Numbered from the stretch's first letter, positions 9,814 through 19,228 are shown. The stretch is 64,000 nt of DNA from Arthrobacter sp. ATA002 (GCF_026898095.1 NZ_CP114015.1:682001-746000); one strand, 5' to 3'. Notes: generated by a model not told the origin, from the sequence alone. Numbers and translations: made by a program.

Positions 9814-11019
9814 CTATTCGCCTTCGAGGATCAGTGCCGTTTGTTCGCTCATGATGCCGCCGTTGCCCGTGACGAAGGCCCGGTTGCAGTCCGCCACCTG
9901 GGCCTCACCTGCACGGCCCATGATCTGGCGCACGCCGTCGATGACGTGGTGCATGCCGCCGGCGATGCCGGCCTGGCCGAACGAAAGCTGCCCGCCGGCG
10001 GTGTTCATCGGGAAGTCTCCGCGGAAGGTCAGGTCGTGTTCGCTGACGAACTGCATGCCCTTGCCCTTCTCGGTGAACCCGGCGTCTTCCAGGCTCATGA
10101 GCACCGTGATGGAGTAGCAGTCGTAGATGGAGACCATGTCCACCTCGCTGCGCTCGATGCCGGCCATGGTGAAGGCCTGGTCCGCGGCGTGGATCATCGG
10201 GGAGTGCATCAGGTCCTTGGCATAGGTCGGGGTCTTATAGGGGACCCGTTCGCCGAAGCCCTTAATCCAGACGGGGCGGTTTTTGGACTTGGCGGCCAGC
10301 TCCGCGTTTCCGATGACAATGGCCGCCCCGCCCTGGCACGGCATCACAATTTCGAGCATGTGCAGCGGGTCGGCAACCATGGGCGAGGCGAGGACATCCT
10401 CGACGGTGATCGGCTTCCCATGGAAGATGGCATCCGGAGTGGCGCAGGCGTTGGTGCGCTGGTCGACGGCAATTTTGGCCATGGCCCGCTCGTCGTACCC
10501 GAATTCGTAGCCGTAGCGCTTGGCGATCTGGCCGTACGGGCCGTTCTGTCCCAGGTTGCCGTAGGGAATCTCGAATTCAGCCTGCGGGGAGCCGTACGCG
10601 TTGGAGGAGGCGCCGAAGTACATCTTGTCGTCCATCACGAAGGGGCGGCGGGCGTCCGTCGGCACGTCGTGGGTGCCGGGGAAGGTGACGAGCACGGCGT
10701 CGCACAGCCCCAGTTCCACGGCCGCGGCTGCCCGCCAGACGGCTGCGGCGGACCCTGCGCCTCCGAGGTCGACAATTTCCGCAAAGTTCGCGTTGATGCC
10801 CAGGTATTCGGTAATGGTGGAGGGCACGAACATGTCGGCCTCTCCGATCAGCGGGGTCACGATGCCGTTGACCTCGGTGGCCGCCAATCCGGCGTCGTCC
10901 AGTGCTGCCTTCGAAAGCCGGGCCCACTGCTCCAGGTTGAACGTCTTTTCGCGGGCGAGCTTGCGCTCGGGAGGCAGTTCAAAGTAGCCAAGAATTGCGG
11001 CTTCTCCACGAAGTCCCAT
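9814..11019 (-). CDS. Thiolase-like protein (SCP2/Ltp type), likely aldolase subunit
   Basis: This 401-residue thiolase-fold protein of the lipid-transfer/SCP2-thiolase branch starts at ATG 11019 behind GAGGAGAAG. At the place where thiolases have the nucleophilic Cys, the sequence reads DLGGAGSAAAVWRAAAA with no Cys, so Claisen chemistry is unlikely. Conserved blocks include SIYDCYSI and MNTAGGQLSFGQAGIAGG. Steroid retro-aldolases of the Ltp2 type share this loss and work with a DUF35 protein, exactly the gene that follows 12 nt later. I therefore infer a CoA-ester aldolase releasing acetyl- or propionyl-CoA and an aldehyde or ketone. A non-catalytic thiolase homologue is the alternative. 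Confidence 0.82.
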   Translation of the reverse strand: MGLRGEAAILGYFELPPERKLAREKTFNLEQWARLSKAALDDAGLAATEVNGIVTPLIGEADMFVPSTITEYLGINANFAEIVDLGGAGSAAAVWRAAAAVELGLCDAVLVTFPGTHDVPTDARRPFVMDDKMYFGASSNAYGSPQAEFEIPYGNLGQNGPYGQIAKRYGYEFGYDERAMAKIAVDQRTNACATPDAIFHGKPITVEDVLASPMVADPLHMLEIVMPCQGGAAIVIGNAELAAKSKNRPVWIKGFGERVPYKTPTYAKDLMHSPMIHAADQAFTMAGIERSEVDMVSIYDCYSITVLMSLEDAGFTEKGKGMQFVSEHDLTFRGDFPMNTAGGQLSFGQAGIAGGMHHVIDGVRQIMGRAGEAQVADCNRAFVTGNGGIMSEQTALILEGE

Positions 11020-11095
11020 AGGTTTTCTTCTCCTCAATTGGTGGTGCCGGGGCGGGTGTGTTTTCCCCGCAGAAAGCCCGGCGGTTTTGCCATGC

Positions 11096-11952
11096 TCAGG
11101 TGGTTGTCTGCTGGAGGGGATGCCGGTCAGAACGGGCGGGGTCCGGAAGATTCAGGGGAGAAATCCGGATGCCAAGCTCCGGAAGAAACGGTCCCGCCTT
11201 GAGTGCTTCCAGCAGCCCGGGGTGCTCGGGTCCCAGCGCGTGTTCGCCGTCAGCAACGAACCCCAGGGCCCGGAGGCCGGAAACTCCCGGAGACTCCTCG
11301 CTTTCCTGCAGGATCAGGTCCGCGCCCTGCGCCCACCGGAACCCTCCGGCCGCCGGCTCGCCGCGGGGAAGGGCAGGCAGGGGAATCCGGTGGCTCCGAG
11401 GACCTCCCGAAGCACCAGGCCCGCCCGATCCAGATCCGGAACCAGCCCGAAGACCACCGGCAGCCGGGCCCGGGGTGCCTCGGTTTCCGGCCAGGGACAG
11501 GGGATGTTGAATTGGTTGTTGTCCCCGGCGATCTGTTCCAGCGTCTGCGGGGTGTGCACGATCTGGACCAGGAAACCGAGTCCTGTGTCCCGCGGATGCA
11601 GGAAGGCTTCCTGCCACAGCGGGTGCTCGGTATTTACGAGGATGGGCGCGATGCCCGCTTCCCGCGCGCCGGCAATGGCGGCGGATATGTCCCGGACCTT
11701 GAACGTGATGTGGTGCGGTGCCGCGCGTCCGCCGTTGTCCGCGAGAAAACGCTTGATGAAGGACTCGGGCGAGCTGCCCGGCTCCAGCAGTTCGAGCCGC
11801 ATGTCCTCCGCCAGGGCAACCTGGCACGGGTTGAAGGCCGGCAGGCTGAAACCGCTGGCGAAGCGTGCCCCGAGTTCCCGGTGCAGCAGTGCGCCGGCAC
11901 TGTTCCAGGCGGGAACGGCAAACGCCACATGGTCCAGCTCATGGGCGCTCAT
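11096..11952 (-). CDS. VOC-superfamily glyoxalase-like protein, frameshifted
   Basis: This is a metal-binding VOC-fold protein of about 285 residues, resembling the glyoxalase-like domain family (LDHVAFAVPAW at the N-terminus, HHITFKVRDI in the middle). The exact reaction is unknown. The first 195 residues are read from ATG 11952. The rest, ending DRHPLQQTTT, is in another frame. One base is missing in the GGG at 11371-11373, and restoring it joins PCLPLPRGEPAAGG in frame. It sits 25 nt downstream of the TetR gene in the same direction and about 76 nt upstream of the thiolase-like gene. It could handle a ring-derived or side-chain intermediate. Confidence 0.7.
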
Positions 11953-11977
11953 GCGCGCGCCCGGAGAACAGCGGAAG

Positions 11978-12592
11978 CTAGTGCCCGCGGGTTTTGGCCT
12001 GCTCGAGCCTGAGCCCGATCATCGCCACGAACCGGTCCAAAACGCCCGCCGCTTCCGGCATCGTTTTGTTGCCCGAGAGCAGCCGCCCCACCAGATCCAT
12101 CAGGACGGCCCAGACCATGGCGGTAATATCCGCGGCCTCGTCCGGCGGCAGTGTGGAAAAGTCGCTGCGAAACGGTTCCTCGAGTACCAGCACAAGCTGC
12201 TGCATAAGCTCGCGGACGTTCGGATCCGAGGAGGTGCGCAGGATCAGGATGGTTTGATAGAAGTGCGGCTTCTTCTCGAACGCCGTGAGGGCCTTCCGCA
12301 GACGCTGTGCAACCCGCCCGGTTGTTTCCAGGCCGCTCGCCCAGGACTGGTCCGCGGAGTAAAACGGCACGCTCCAGTCGTAAAGGACAGTGGCGTACAG
12401 GTGTTCCTTGGAGGAGAAGTACCGGTACACCGTGCCCAGCGCAACGTTCGCTGTCGAAGCGACGTCGCGGATCTGAATCGATTCGAAGTCGGTCGAGCGC
12501 AGCAGTGTTTTCGCTGCATCCAGAATCCGCTGCCGGCGTTCCACCTGATAGGCAGGCAACTTCGTGGTGTCGCGCGTTAGTTGCCCGGCCAT
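11978..12592 (-). CDS. TetR-family transcriptional regulator
   Basis: This is a 204-residue repressor-type protein. The N-terminal helix-turn-helix (RILDAAKTLL...IRDVASTANVALGTVYRYFSSKEHL) resembles the KstR group that controls steroid genes in actinobacteria, and the C-terminal ligand domain is less conserved. It starts at ATG 12592. It lies inside the catabolic block between the acyl-CoA synthetase and the VOC gene, so it is the natural candidate regulator of the whole block. A 23-bp palindrome directly upstream may be its own operator. The ligand is probably a CoA thioester, by family analogy only. Confidence 0.88.
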   Translation of the reverse strand: MAGQLTRDTTKLPAYQVERRQRILDAAKTLLRSTDFESIQIRDVASTANVALGTVYRYFSSKEHLYATVLYDWSVPFYSADQSWASGLETTGRVAQRLRKALTAFEKKPHFYQTILILRTSSDPNVRELMQQLVLVLEEPFRSDFSTLPPDEAADITAMVWAVLMDLVGRLLSGNKTMPEAAGVLDRFVAMIGLRLEQAKTRGH

Positions 12593-12616
12593 GAACCGCC
12601 TCCTGCTGGGATATCC

Positions 12617-12639
12617 GGTGGAAACCCAAAGTTACCACC
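12617..12639. promoter_or_regulatory. Palindromic operator candidate upstream of tetR
   Basis: Arms GGTGGaAAC and GTTaCCACC flank CCAAA in the 80-nt gap between the acyl-CoA synthetase stop and the tetR start, 25 nt upstream of the tetR ATG. Size, symmetry and position fit autorepression by a TetR protein. There is no direct evidence of binding. Confidence 0.45.
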
Positions 12640-12672
12640 GCCTTCCTGCCCTCCCGATCCCCGCACACCGGG

Positions 12673-14826
12673 CTACCGGTCCTTCCAGCGGATCAGTGCA
12701 TCCAGCGCTTCGATCTGGTTTCCGGCAACCCGCAGCGGGTTGATTTCGAGCTCTTCAAGCTCGTCGCCGAGGCCCGCTGCTACTTGGGAGATGGAGAAGA
12801 TGACTGCAGCCAGTTCATCCAGATCGGTGGGCTCGCCGCCGCGGAACCCGGTGAGCAGGTCAATCCCCTTCAGGGACTCGAGCATGCGCCGGATTTCCGC
12901 CGGCCCCACCGGGAGCAGACGGACTGCGGAATCCTTGAGTAGTTCCACCATGACGCCGCCGAAGCCAACCGCCAGTACCAGTCCCCAGCGCGGGTCCCGG
13001 ACTACGCCGACCAGCAGTTCGGTGCCTGCGGGACGCATCGGGGAAACAGCGACGCCCTGGACGCGGGCGTCCGGGGCATGCTTTGCCACCGAGTCACGGA
13101 TGAACCGGTAAGCCTCAGCCACCGCATCGGCGTCCTGCAGCATGAGCCGAACACCGCCGACCTCCGTCTTGTGGGCAATGTCCTCCGAAGCGATCTTCAG
13201 CACCACCGGGTAACCCATCGACTCCGCGGCAGACACCGCCTCCTCGGCGGAAGCAGCGACGGCGGCGGGGACATAGGGCACCCCGTGGCTGCGCAGGAAT
13301 TCCCCGCTCTGCACTTCCGTCCATCGTTCAGCACCGTCCGGACGGGCGATGACGGGCGCGGCCGGCGGCACACCGTCCGCGGCGAGCTCGGCGGCCCGCT
13401 GTCCCCACCAGGCGCTGCGGGCGGCAGCCGGAATGCCCCGGTCAAACGAATCCGACGCATGCGGGAAACCATGCTCAGCGGCAAAGGCCCGGCCGAATTC
13501 GGTGACTTCGGTGGGCAGGAAGCTCATCGCGATGACCGGTTTGGGTGAGGACGTGAGCTGGCGCAGCATCTCATCCTGCGTCGCCCGGCTCATGTCCGCC
13601 ATCGCCTGGTTCGCAGGCCAGGACCCGTTGACCACGACGAAGTCATAGTTCGGGTCATCGATGAAGCACTGGGCGGCCTTGGTGAGGATGGTGGGATCGA
13701 TCGAAACGTAGCCGGTGGTGTCCATCGGGTTGTTGACCGTGGAGAAGACGGGCAGTCCGGCGTCATGCAGCCCCTGCACCGTTTCCGCGTGCGGGGACGG
13801 CAGTTCCAGTCCGGCGGCGTCGGCCTTGTCCGCCACCAGCGCGCACATGGCACCGGAACCGGTGACCACGCCCATTCGGGGTCCGGGAAGGGCGCCGTAG
13901 GCTTCGATCAGGCCCGCCGTGGCCACGAGGTCCTCGATGTTCTCGACCCGAATGACTCCGTACTGCCGGCACGCGGCGTCGATGACGGTGTCGTCGCCCA
14001 CCAGGGACCCGGTGTGGGCGGCGGCCACCCGGGCGGACGCTTCGCTGCGCCCGGCCTTGAAAATGACGATCGGCTTGCCGGCCGCGCGGGCGCGGTCTGC
14101 GACGTCGAGGAACTGTGCCGGATCCGAAATCTGTTCCAGATAGGCGGCGATGACCTTGGTATGGGGATCATCGACCAGCACGCCCATGACATCGATAGCG
14201 GAGATCATGGCCTCGTTGCCGACAGTCACCGAAGTGGAACAGCCAACGCCCCGGGACGCCATGTAGGGCAGCAGATAGATGGCCAGGGCGCCGGACTGGC
14301 TCGCTATACCCACGCCGCCGCTGATCATGGGCATCTGCGTCATATGGCTGAAGGCCGCGACCTTGGCGTGGGAATTGATGAATCCGAGGTTGTTCGGCCC
14401 CAAAATCAGCTGGTCTGCTGCCCGCGCGCGCTCGACGAGCCGGGCCTGCAGGGCTGCGCCTTCCGCGCCGGCCTCACTCAGGCCGGCGGCCAGCAGGACC
14501 AGGTTGCGGATGCCCTTGACCCGGGCCTCCTCAAGGATCTCCTCCAGGGAGTTGGTGCCGGTCAGCACGATTGCCAGGTCCGGGGCCTCGGGCAGGTCGG
14601 AGATCGACGGGAAGCTGGGCTGGCCGTGGCAGTCCTCACCGCGGCGGTTCACCAGATAGAGCTTGCCGTCGAAGCCGCCGGCAATCAGGTTGCTGTAGGT
14701 GAAATGCGACCAGGTGGACCTGGTGTTCGCCCCGACAATAACGATGGATTTGGGCTCGAGAAGTTCCTTGAGCCGGGTCGGATTGAGGGGCCTGGTGCTG
14801 TCGGTTTCGCTCGTCAACGCTGTCAT
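12673..14826 (-). CDS. Acyl-CoA synthetase, NDP-forming (acetate-CoA ligase family)
   Basis: It activates a carboxylic acid to its CoA thioester with ATP, through a phospho-His intermediate. The 717-residue protein has an N-terminal CoA-binding Rossmann domain (PKSIVIVGANTRS), ligase domains with the likely phospho-accepting His in AAHTGSLVGDD, and a C-terminal ATP-grasp domain (GYPVVLKIASEDIAHKTEVGG). The start at ATG 14826 follows AAGGAGCG. The family includes feruloyl-CoA synthetase FerA as well as acetate enzymes, so an aromatic or steroid side-chain acid is possible. It lies 71 nt downstream of the fused acyl-CoA dehydrogenase, probably in one operon. Confidence 0.88.
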   Translation of the reverse strand: MTALTSETDSTRPLNPTRLKELLEPKSIVIVGANTRSTWSHFTYSNLIAGGFDGKLYLVNRRGEDCHGQPSFPSISDLPEAPDLAIVLTGTNSLEEILEEARVKGIRNLVLLAAGLSEAGAEGAALQARLVERARAADQLILGPNNLGFINSHAKVAAFSHMTQMPMISGGVGIASQSGALAIYLLPYMASRGVGCSTSVTVGNEAMISAIDVMGVLVDDPHTKVIAAYLEQISDPAQFLDVADRARAAGKPIVIFKAGRSEASARVAAAHTGSLVGDDTVIDAACRQYGVIRVENIEDLVATAGLIEAYGALPGPRMGVVTGSGAMCALVADKADAAGLELPSPHAETVQGLHDAGLPVFSTVNNPMDTTGYVSIDPTILTKAAQCFIDDPNYDFVVVNGSWPANQAMADMSRATQDEMLRQLTSSPKPVIAMSFLPTEVTEFGRAFAAEHGFPHASDSFDRGIPAAARSAWWGQRAAELAADGVPPAAPVIARPDGAERWTEVQSGEFLRSHGVPYVPAAVAASAEEAVSAAESMGYPVVLKIASEDIAHKTEVGGVRLMLQDADAVAEAYRFIRDSVAKHAPDARVQGVAVSPMRPAGTELLVGVVRDPRWGLVLAVGFGGVMVELLKDSAVRLLPVGPAEIRRMLESLKGIDLLTGFRGGEPTDLDELAAVIFSISQVAAGLGDELEELEINPLRVAGNQIEALDALIRWKDR

Positions 14827-14897
14827 GCGAAACGCTCCTTTCGAATAAGCATGGATGTGGTTTCCCCGAAACGGGGCCGGTGCCGGGGAGGTTGTGC

Positions 14898-17105
14898 TTA
14901 GGTGCGGGGAGACCAAGAATGCGCTCGGCGATGACGTTGAGCTGGATTTCAACCGTTCCGCCGCCAATCAGGACCTGCGGTACCGAGAGCTGGCCCGTGA
15001 CGGCGTCGCCCGGAGCCGCAGCGAAGAGGGCTCCCGGCCCGGCCAGGGCGAGGACCCGGGAGGCGGCTTCGCGGGTGAGCCGGGCATGCGCCACCTTGGC
15101 CAGTGACGATCCGGCCCCAGGGTCATGCCGTTGACCTGGCGCAGGGTCTCGCGCAGGTTCAGCGCTCCGATGGCGGAGCTGAGCGCGGCGATGTGCCCCA
15201 GCGAGGCAAAGGCTTCGCTTTCGCTGCCGGTGTAGCTGCCCTGGCTGATCATGGACCGCAGCGCTTCCTCGGTCCCCACGGACACTCCCGCGGAAATCTG
15301 GGTCCGCTCGTTCTGGAGCGTGGTGGCGGTAATGCGCCAGCCCTGGCCCGGTTCGCCCAGCAGGTAGGCATCAGGCACAAAGACGGAGTCAAGGAAGACC
15401 TCGTTGAATTCCGCGTCGCCGGTGGACTGCTTCAGCGGGCGGACCTCCACTCCGGTGCTGCGCATATCCACGAGGAAGTAGCTCAGTCCCTTGTGCTTGG
15501 GAACCTCTTTGTCCGTCCGCGCGAGGCAGATGCCCCAGTCGGCCTCGTGGGCCCCGGAGGTCCACACTTTCTGCCCCTGTAATTCCCAGCCGCCCTCAAC
15601 CTTGACGGCCCGGGTGGCCAGACCGGCCAGATCGGAACCGGCGCCGGGTTCGGAGAAGAGCTGGCACCAGATCAGTTCGCCGCGCAGTGTCGGCAGGGCG
15701 AACTGTTCCTTAACCTCGTCGCTGCCGTACGCCAGGATGGTGGGCATGGCCCATTCGCCGATGACCGACGACGGCTGAGTCAGCCCGCGGCGGGCGTATT
15801 CCTGGGAGATGACCACCTGTTGGGCGGGGGTGGCGCCCAGCCCGTAGGGGCGGGCCAGTGCGGGGCTGCAAGTCCCGCTTCGGCGAGAAAGGACCGCTGG
15901 GATCCGCGCGAGTACCAGCGGCCGCCGTCGTGTTCATTGACCAGCGTTTGCGCTGTGTCCAGCAGCCGGCCGATGCGGGCACGGAAGGCCGGATCCTCGT
16001 CGGGCAGTTCGATGTCGATGCGGCGGTCCAGTTCCAGGGCCGTCCTTCCGGCATCCGTCAAACGCCCGCCCAGGGGTGCCGTCTGGGCGCCAAGGGTCAT
16101 GGCCCGTCGCCAGAACAGATGTGCGTCGTGCTCCCAGGTGAAGCCGATGCCGCCAAAGATGGTCACTGCTTCGGTGACAGCCTCCACGGAAGGGACAATG
16201 GCTGCGGAAATGGCCGCACCGGCAGCCAGCTTCTGCTGGTTCCGGTCCTGGTCCAGGGACACCAGGGCGGACCACGCTGCTGCGGTTGCCAGTTCGGCGC
16301 TGATGAGCAGGTTGGCGCATTTGTGCTTGACAGCCTGGAAAGATCCGATCGGAGCACCGAACTGTTCGCGCATTCTGGCGTACTCAGTGGACGCTTCAAC
16401 AGCCCAGCGCATAATGCCGGCCGCTTCCGCGCCGAGCAGTGCAGCTTGGAGCGCCTCCACATGGACGGCATCCAGGTCTTCCAGGATTGCCTCGGAACCG
16501 ACTGCCGCTCCGGAAAGTTCGAGGGTCCCGGCGTCGCGCGTAAGGTCTGTGCAGGCGGCGGCGGTGCGGGTGATGCCGGAGCTCCCGGCATCGAGCAGCG
16601 CAAACCGGGCGGCACCGTCGGCCGTGAATCCAATGACCAGGAGTTCCGCGGACAGCAGCGAGAGGACATGGGCGCTGCCCTGCAGCACCCATCCGCCGTC
16701 AGCCGCCGGGACGGCGTTGATGGCTGCGGAGGGAAGGACCAGAGCGCCCTGGGCTCCCTCCGCAAAACCGGCCAGGCCGCGGGCCCCGGCCTTGCAGTCA
16801 CCGGCTGCAGCCACGGCGGCGCTGGCGAGGACCGTTGACAGGTACGGGCCCGGAACCAGGCGGCGGGCGAACTCTTCCACCACAATGGCGGTGTCGGCGA
16901 CGGCTCCGCCCTGTCCGCCGTGCTCTTCGCTGATGTGCAGGGCGTGCAGGCCGTTTTTCACCAGCTCGTCCCAGTACGGCGCCCGTCCGCCGGCACCGTA
17001 CGCCGGCAGCTGCTCACGCGTCGCCGAAATATCAGCGAAGCGGGAAGCAAAATCGGAAGCCGCGGCACACAGGTCGGTGTGCTCTTCGGTGAGGGCTAGC
17101 GCCAT
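14898..17105 (-). CDS. Fused two-domain acyl-CoA dehydrogenase (FadE34/ChsE3-like), three frame breaks
   Basis: It introduces the alpha-beta double bond into an acyl-CoA using FAD. The repaired protein is about 736 residues and holds two complete ACAD modules. The first ends with YARMREQFGAPIGSFQAVKH and GGIGFTWEHDAHLFWRRA. The second contains LIWCQLFSEPGAGSDLAG and ends IQLNVIAERILGLP. This tandem architecture is that of mycobacterial FadE34 (ChsE3), which acts on a five-carbon steroid side chain. The frame breaks at GGGG 15862-15865, near 15108, and in the GGGG at 14906-14909. One base at each site restores the whole reading frame, ending at TAA 14898-14900. The start at ATG 17105 has GGAG upstream. 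Assignment to steroids is inference. Confidence 0.85.
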
Positions 17106-17182
17106 GTAATGACTCCAATGTCATGGACTCGCCGGTCCGGCTGGGGCACGCGGACGGCGTATGTCGGGTTCATAAACTGAAT

Positions 17183-17207
17183 TTGGACTCTAGTTCACAA
17201 ATGTGAC
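17183..17207. promoter_or_regulatory. Overlapping palindromes in the divergent promoter region
   Basis: TTTG-N4-CTAG-N4-CAAA (17183-17202) overlaps TCACA-AA-TGTGA (17196-17207). They lie in the 296-nt gap between the divergent acyl-CoA dehydrogenase (start 17105) and the KstD-like gene (start 17402), in a small AT-rich patch. This is the natural place for an operator controlling both sides, possibly bound by the block's TetR protein. Confidence 0.4.
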
Positions 17208-17401
17208 GCAGACAACACTTTGCTTGGTTGGGGTCGCAGAAATGGCAGGGAGGGCGGGAGTCCGGGCCCCCCTGGGCACCGCACTGTCCGCCGGCGCTTC
17301 AGGCGGTGGCGGCTGCCCGTGCGGGCGGTTTGGCGCACATGTAGCATGCGGCCTACCATCCGGCATCGACGCCGGGTACGGAGCGGCCGCAGGGGGCAGA
17401 T

Positions 17402-19219
17402 ATGACGCAGGAGTACGCAGACAGCACCGAGCACATCAACCGCACGGAAAACGCCCGGGAAACCGCGGGCACTGGTGCCCTTGAGGACTGGGACCGCATT
17501 GTCGACGTCCTCGTGGTCGGCTCCGGCGCCGCCGCCCTCACAGCGGCCATAACGGCTGCGGAACAGGAGCAGGACGTCCTCGTGGCGGAAAGCACCGACC
17601 TGTGGGGCGGCACCACCTCCATCTCCGGCGGCGGGCTCTGGATGCCCAACAATCCGCTGATGGCTGCGGCCGGAGTGCCGGACAGCACCGAAAAAGCCCT
17701 GACCTACATGGAGACGGTGATTGACGACGTCGGCCCGGTCTCCTCCCGGGACCGCAAGCTCGCCTTCCTGGGAGCCATTCCCGATGTCGTCACCCTCCTG
17801 TCGTCCCTGGGCGTGCGCTGGATGCGGTCCAAGGATTATCCGGACTACTACCCGGATAAGCCCGGCGGCATGACGGGCCGGTCGCTGGAGGTTAAAGCCT
17901 TCGACACCAGGGAACTGGGCACCTGGTTTAAGTCCTCCCGCGCCGCGGCCTCGGGCATTCCGGCGCCCCTGGCCACCGACGACGTCTGGGAGCTGTCCCG
18001 CGCATGGTCCACTCCGAGCGGCTTCATCCGCGGCGCCCGCTTTGTCTTCCGCACCGTCGGCGGCCTGGTCCGCGGCAAGCGGCTGTACGGACTCGGCGGC
18101 GCCCTGTCCTCCTCGCTCATGCATATTGTCCGCCGGCAGCAGACGCCGGTCTGGCTGTCTTCGCCGCTCACCGGCCTGATCCAGGACGACGGCGGCGCGG
18201 TGGTGGGCGCCGTCGTCGCCCACCGCGGCCGCGCCGTGCGGATCCGCACCCGGAAGGGTGTTGTGCTGGGCGCCGGCGGCTTTGCCCGGAACGCCGAGTG
18301 GCGGAAAAAGTACCACGGGCTGGACCAGGAATATTCCTCCGCTCCGGAAGGGGACCGGGGGGACGTCATTGACCTGGTGGCGCAGCGCGGCGGCGCTTTG
18401 GCGCTGATGGACGACGCCTGGTGGGGTCCGTCCACGGTGGGCCCCGGCGGCGGGGTCGCCTTCTCGCTGGCGGAACGTTCCATGCCCTATTCCCTGGTGG
18501 TGGACTCCTCCGGGCAGCGCTACCTGAACGAATCGGAGTCCTACGTGGACTTCGGGCACCATATGCTCGAGCGCGACAAATCAGTGCCGGCCAATCCCTC
18601 GTGGCTGGTGATGGACGCACGGCACCGGCGCCGCTACCTGTTTTCGGCGATCATGGTCGGGCGGAAGAAGTGGGCCGCCGAAGGCCTGCTGCTGCAGGCC
18701 GGCACCGTGGCGGAGCTGGCCGAAAAAATGGGAGTTCCGGCAGCCGGCCTGGTTTCCACCGTGCAGCGCTTCAACGAATTTGCCCGCACCGGCGTGGACG
18801 CCGACTTCGGCCGCGGCAACACCGACTACGACAACTACTACGGCGACCCGGGCGTGAAGCCGAACCCGAACCTCGGCGCCCTGGAAAAGGGGCCGTTCAC
18901 CGCAGTGCGGCTCTATCCCGGTGACCTGGGCACCAAGGGCGGACTGGTAACCGACGCTGATGCCCGGGTCCTGCGCGAAGACGGATCGGTCATGGAGGGC
19001 CTGTACGCTGCCGGAAACACCACGGCCTCGGTCATGGGACGGACCTATCCCGGCGCCGGGGCCACCATTGCTCCGGCCGTGGTATTCGGGTACCTCGGTG
19101 CCCTGCACGCGGCGGGCCGGACAACCGGCGCCGGAACCGGATCCGGAACGCCAGCAGGAGCGCACGCCGAAGCCGCCGCTGGAAGCACCGGTACGGAGGC
19201 GGCACCCAGTCAGCCATAA
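17402..19219 (+). CDS. FAD-binding dehydrogenase, 3-ketosteroid delta1-dehydrogenase (KstD) family
   Basis: KstD enzymes desaturate C1-C2 of 3-keto steroids. The 605-residue protein has an N-terminal FAD Rossmann motif (DVLVVGSGAAALTAAITA, about residue 35). It also has the family C-terminal block GNTTASVMGRTYPGAGATI, in which Tyr and Gly of YPGAG match catalytic residues of KstD. Further candidate Tyr residues are in DYYPD and SMPYSLVVDSSG. A Gly/Thr/Ala-rich tail of about 40 residues is extra. It starts at ATG 17402 behind AGGGGG. It is divergent from the side-chain block, which supports a steroid link. Other members of this flavoprotein family with different substrates cannot be excluded. 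Confidence 0.78.
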   Translation: MTQEYADSTEHINRTENARETAGTGALEDWDRIVDVLVVGSGAAALTAAITAAEQEQDVLVAESTDLWGGTTSISGGGLWMPNNPLMAAAGVPDSTEKALTYMETVIDDVGPVSSRDRKLAFLGAIPDVVTLLSSLGVRWMRSKDYPDYYPDKPGGMTGRSLEVKAFDTRELGTWFKSSRAAASGIPAPLATDDVWELSRAWSTPSGFIRGARFVFRTVGGLVRGKRLYGLGGALSSSLMHIVRRQQTPVWLSSPLTGLIQDDGGAVVGAVVAHRGRAVRIRTRKGVVLGAGGFARNAEWRKKYHGLDQEYSSAPEGDRGDVIDLVAQRGGALALMDDAWWGPSTVGPGGGVAFSLAERSMPYSLVVDSSGQRYLNESESYVDFGHHMLERDKSVPANPSWLVMDARHRRRYLFSAIMVGRKKWAAEGLLLQAGTVAELAEKMGVPAAGLVSTVQRFNEFARTGVDADFGRGNTDYDNYYGDPGVKPNPNLGALEKGPFTAVRLYPGDLGTKGGLVTDADARVLREDGSVMEGLYAAGNTTASVMGRTYPGAGATIAPAVVFGYLGALHAAGRTTGAGTGSGTPAGAHAEAAAGSTGTEAAPSQP

Positions 19220-19228
19220 ACTGGAGCG

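Noticed and set aside
17196..17207. TCACA-N2-TGTGA as a CRP/FNR or Rex site
   Set aside because: The half-sites are in the reverse order for CRP and the spacing does not fit Rex; kept only as a generic palindrome.
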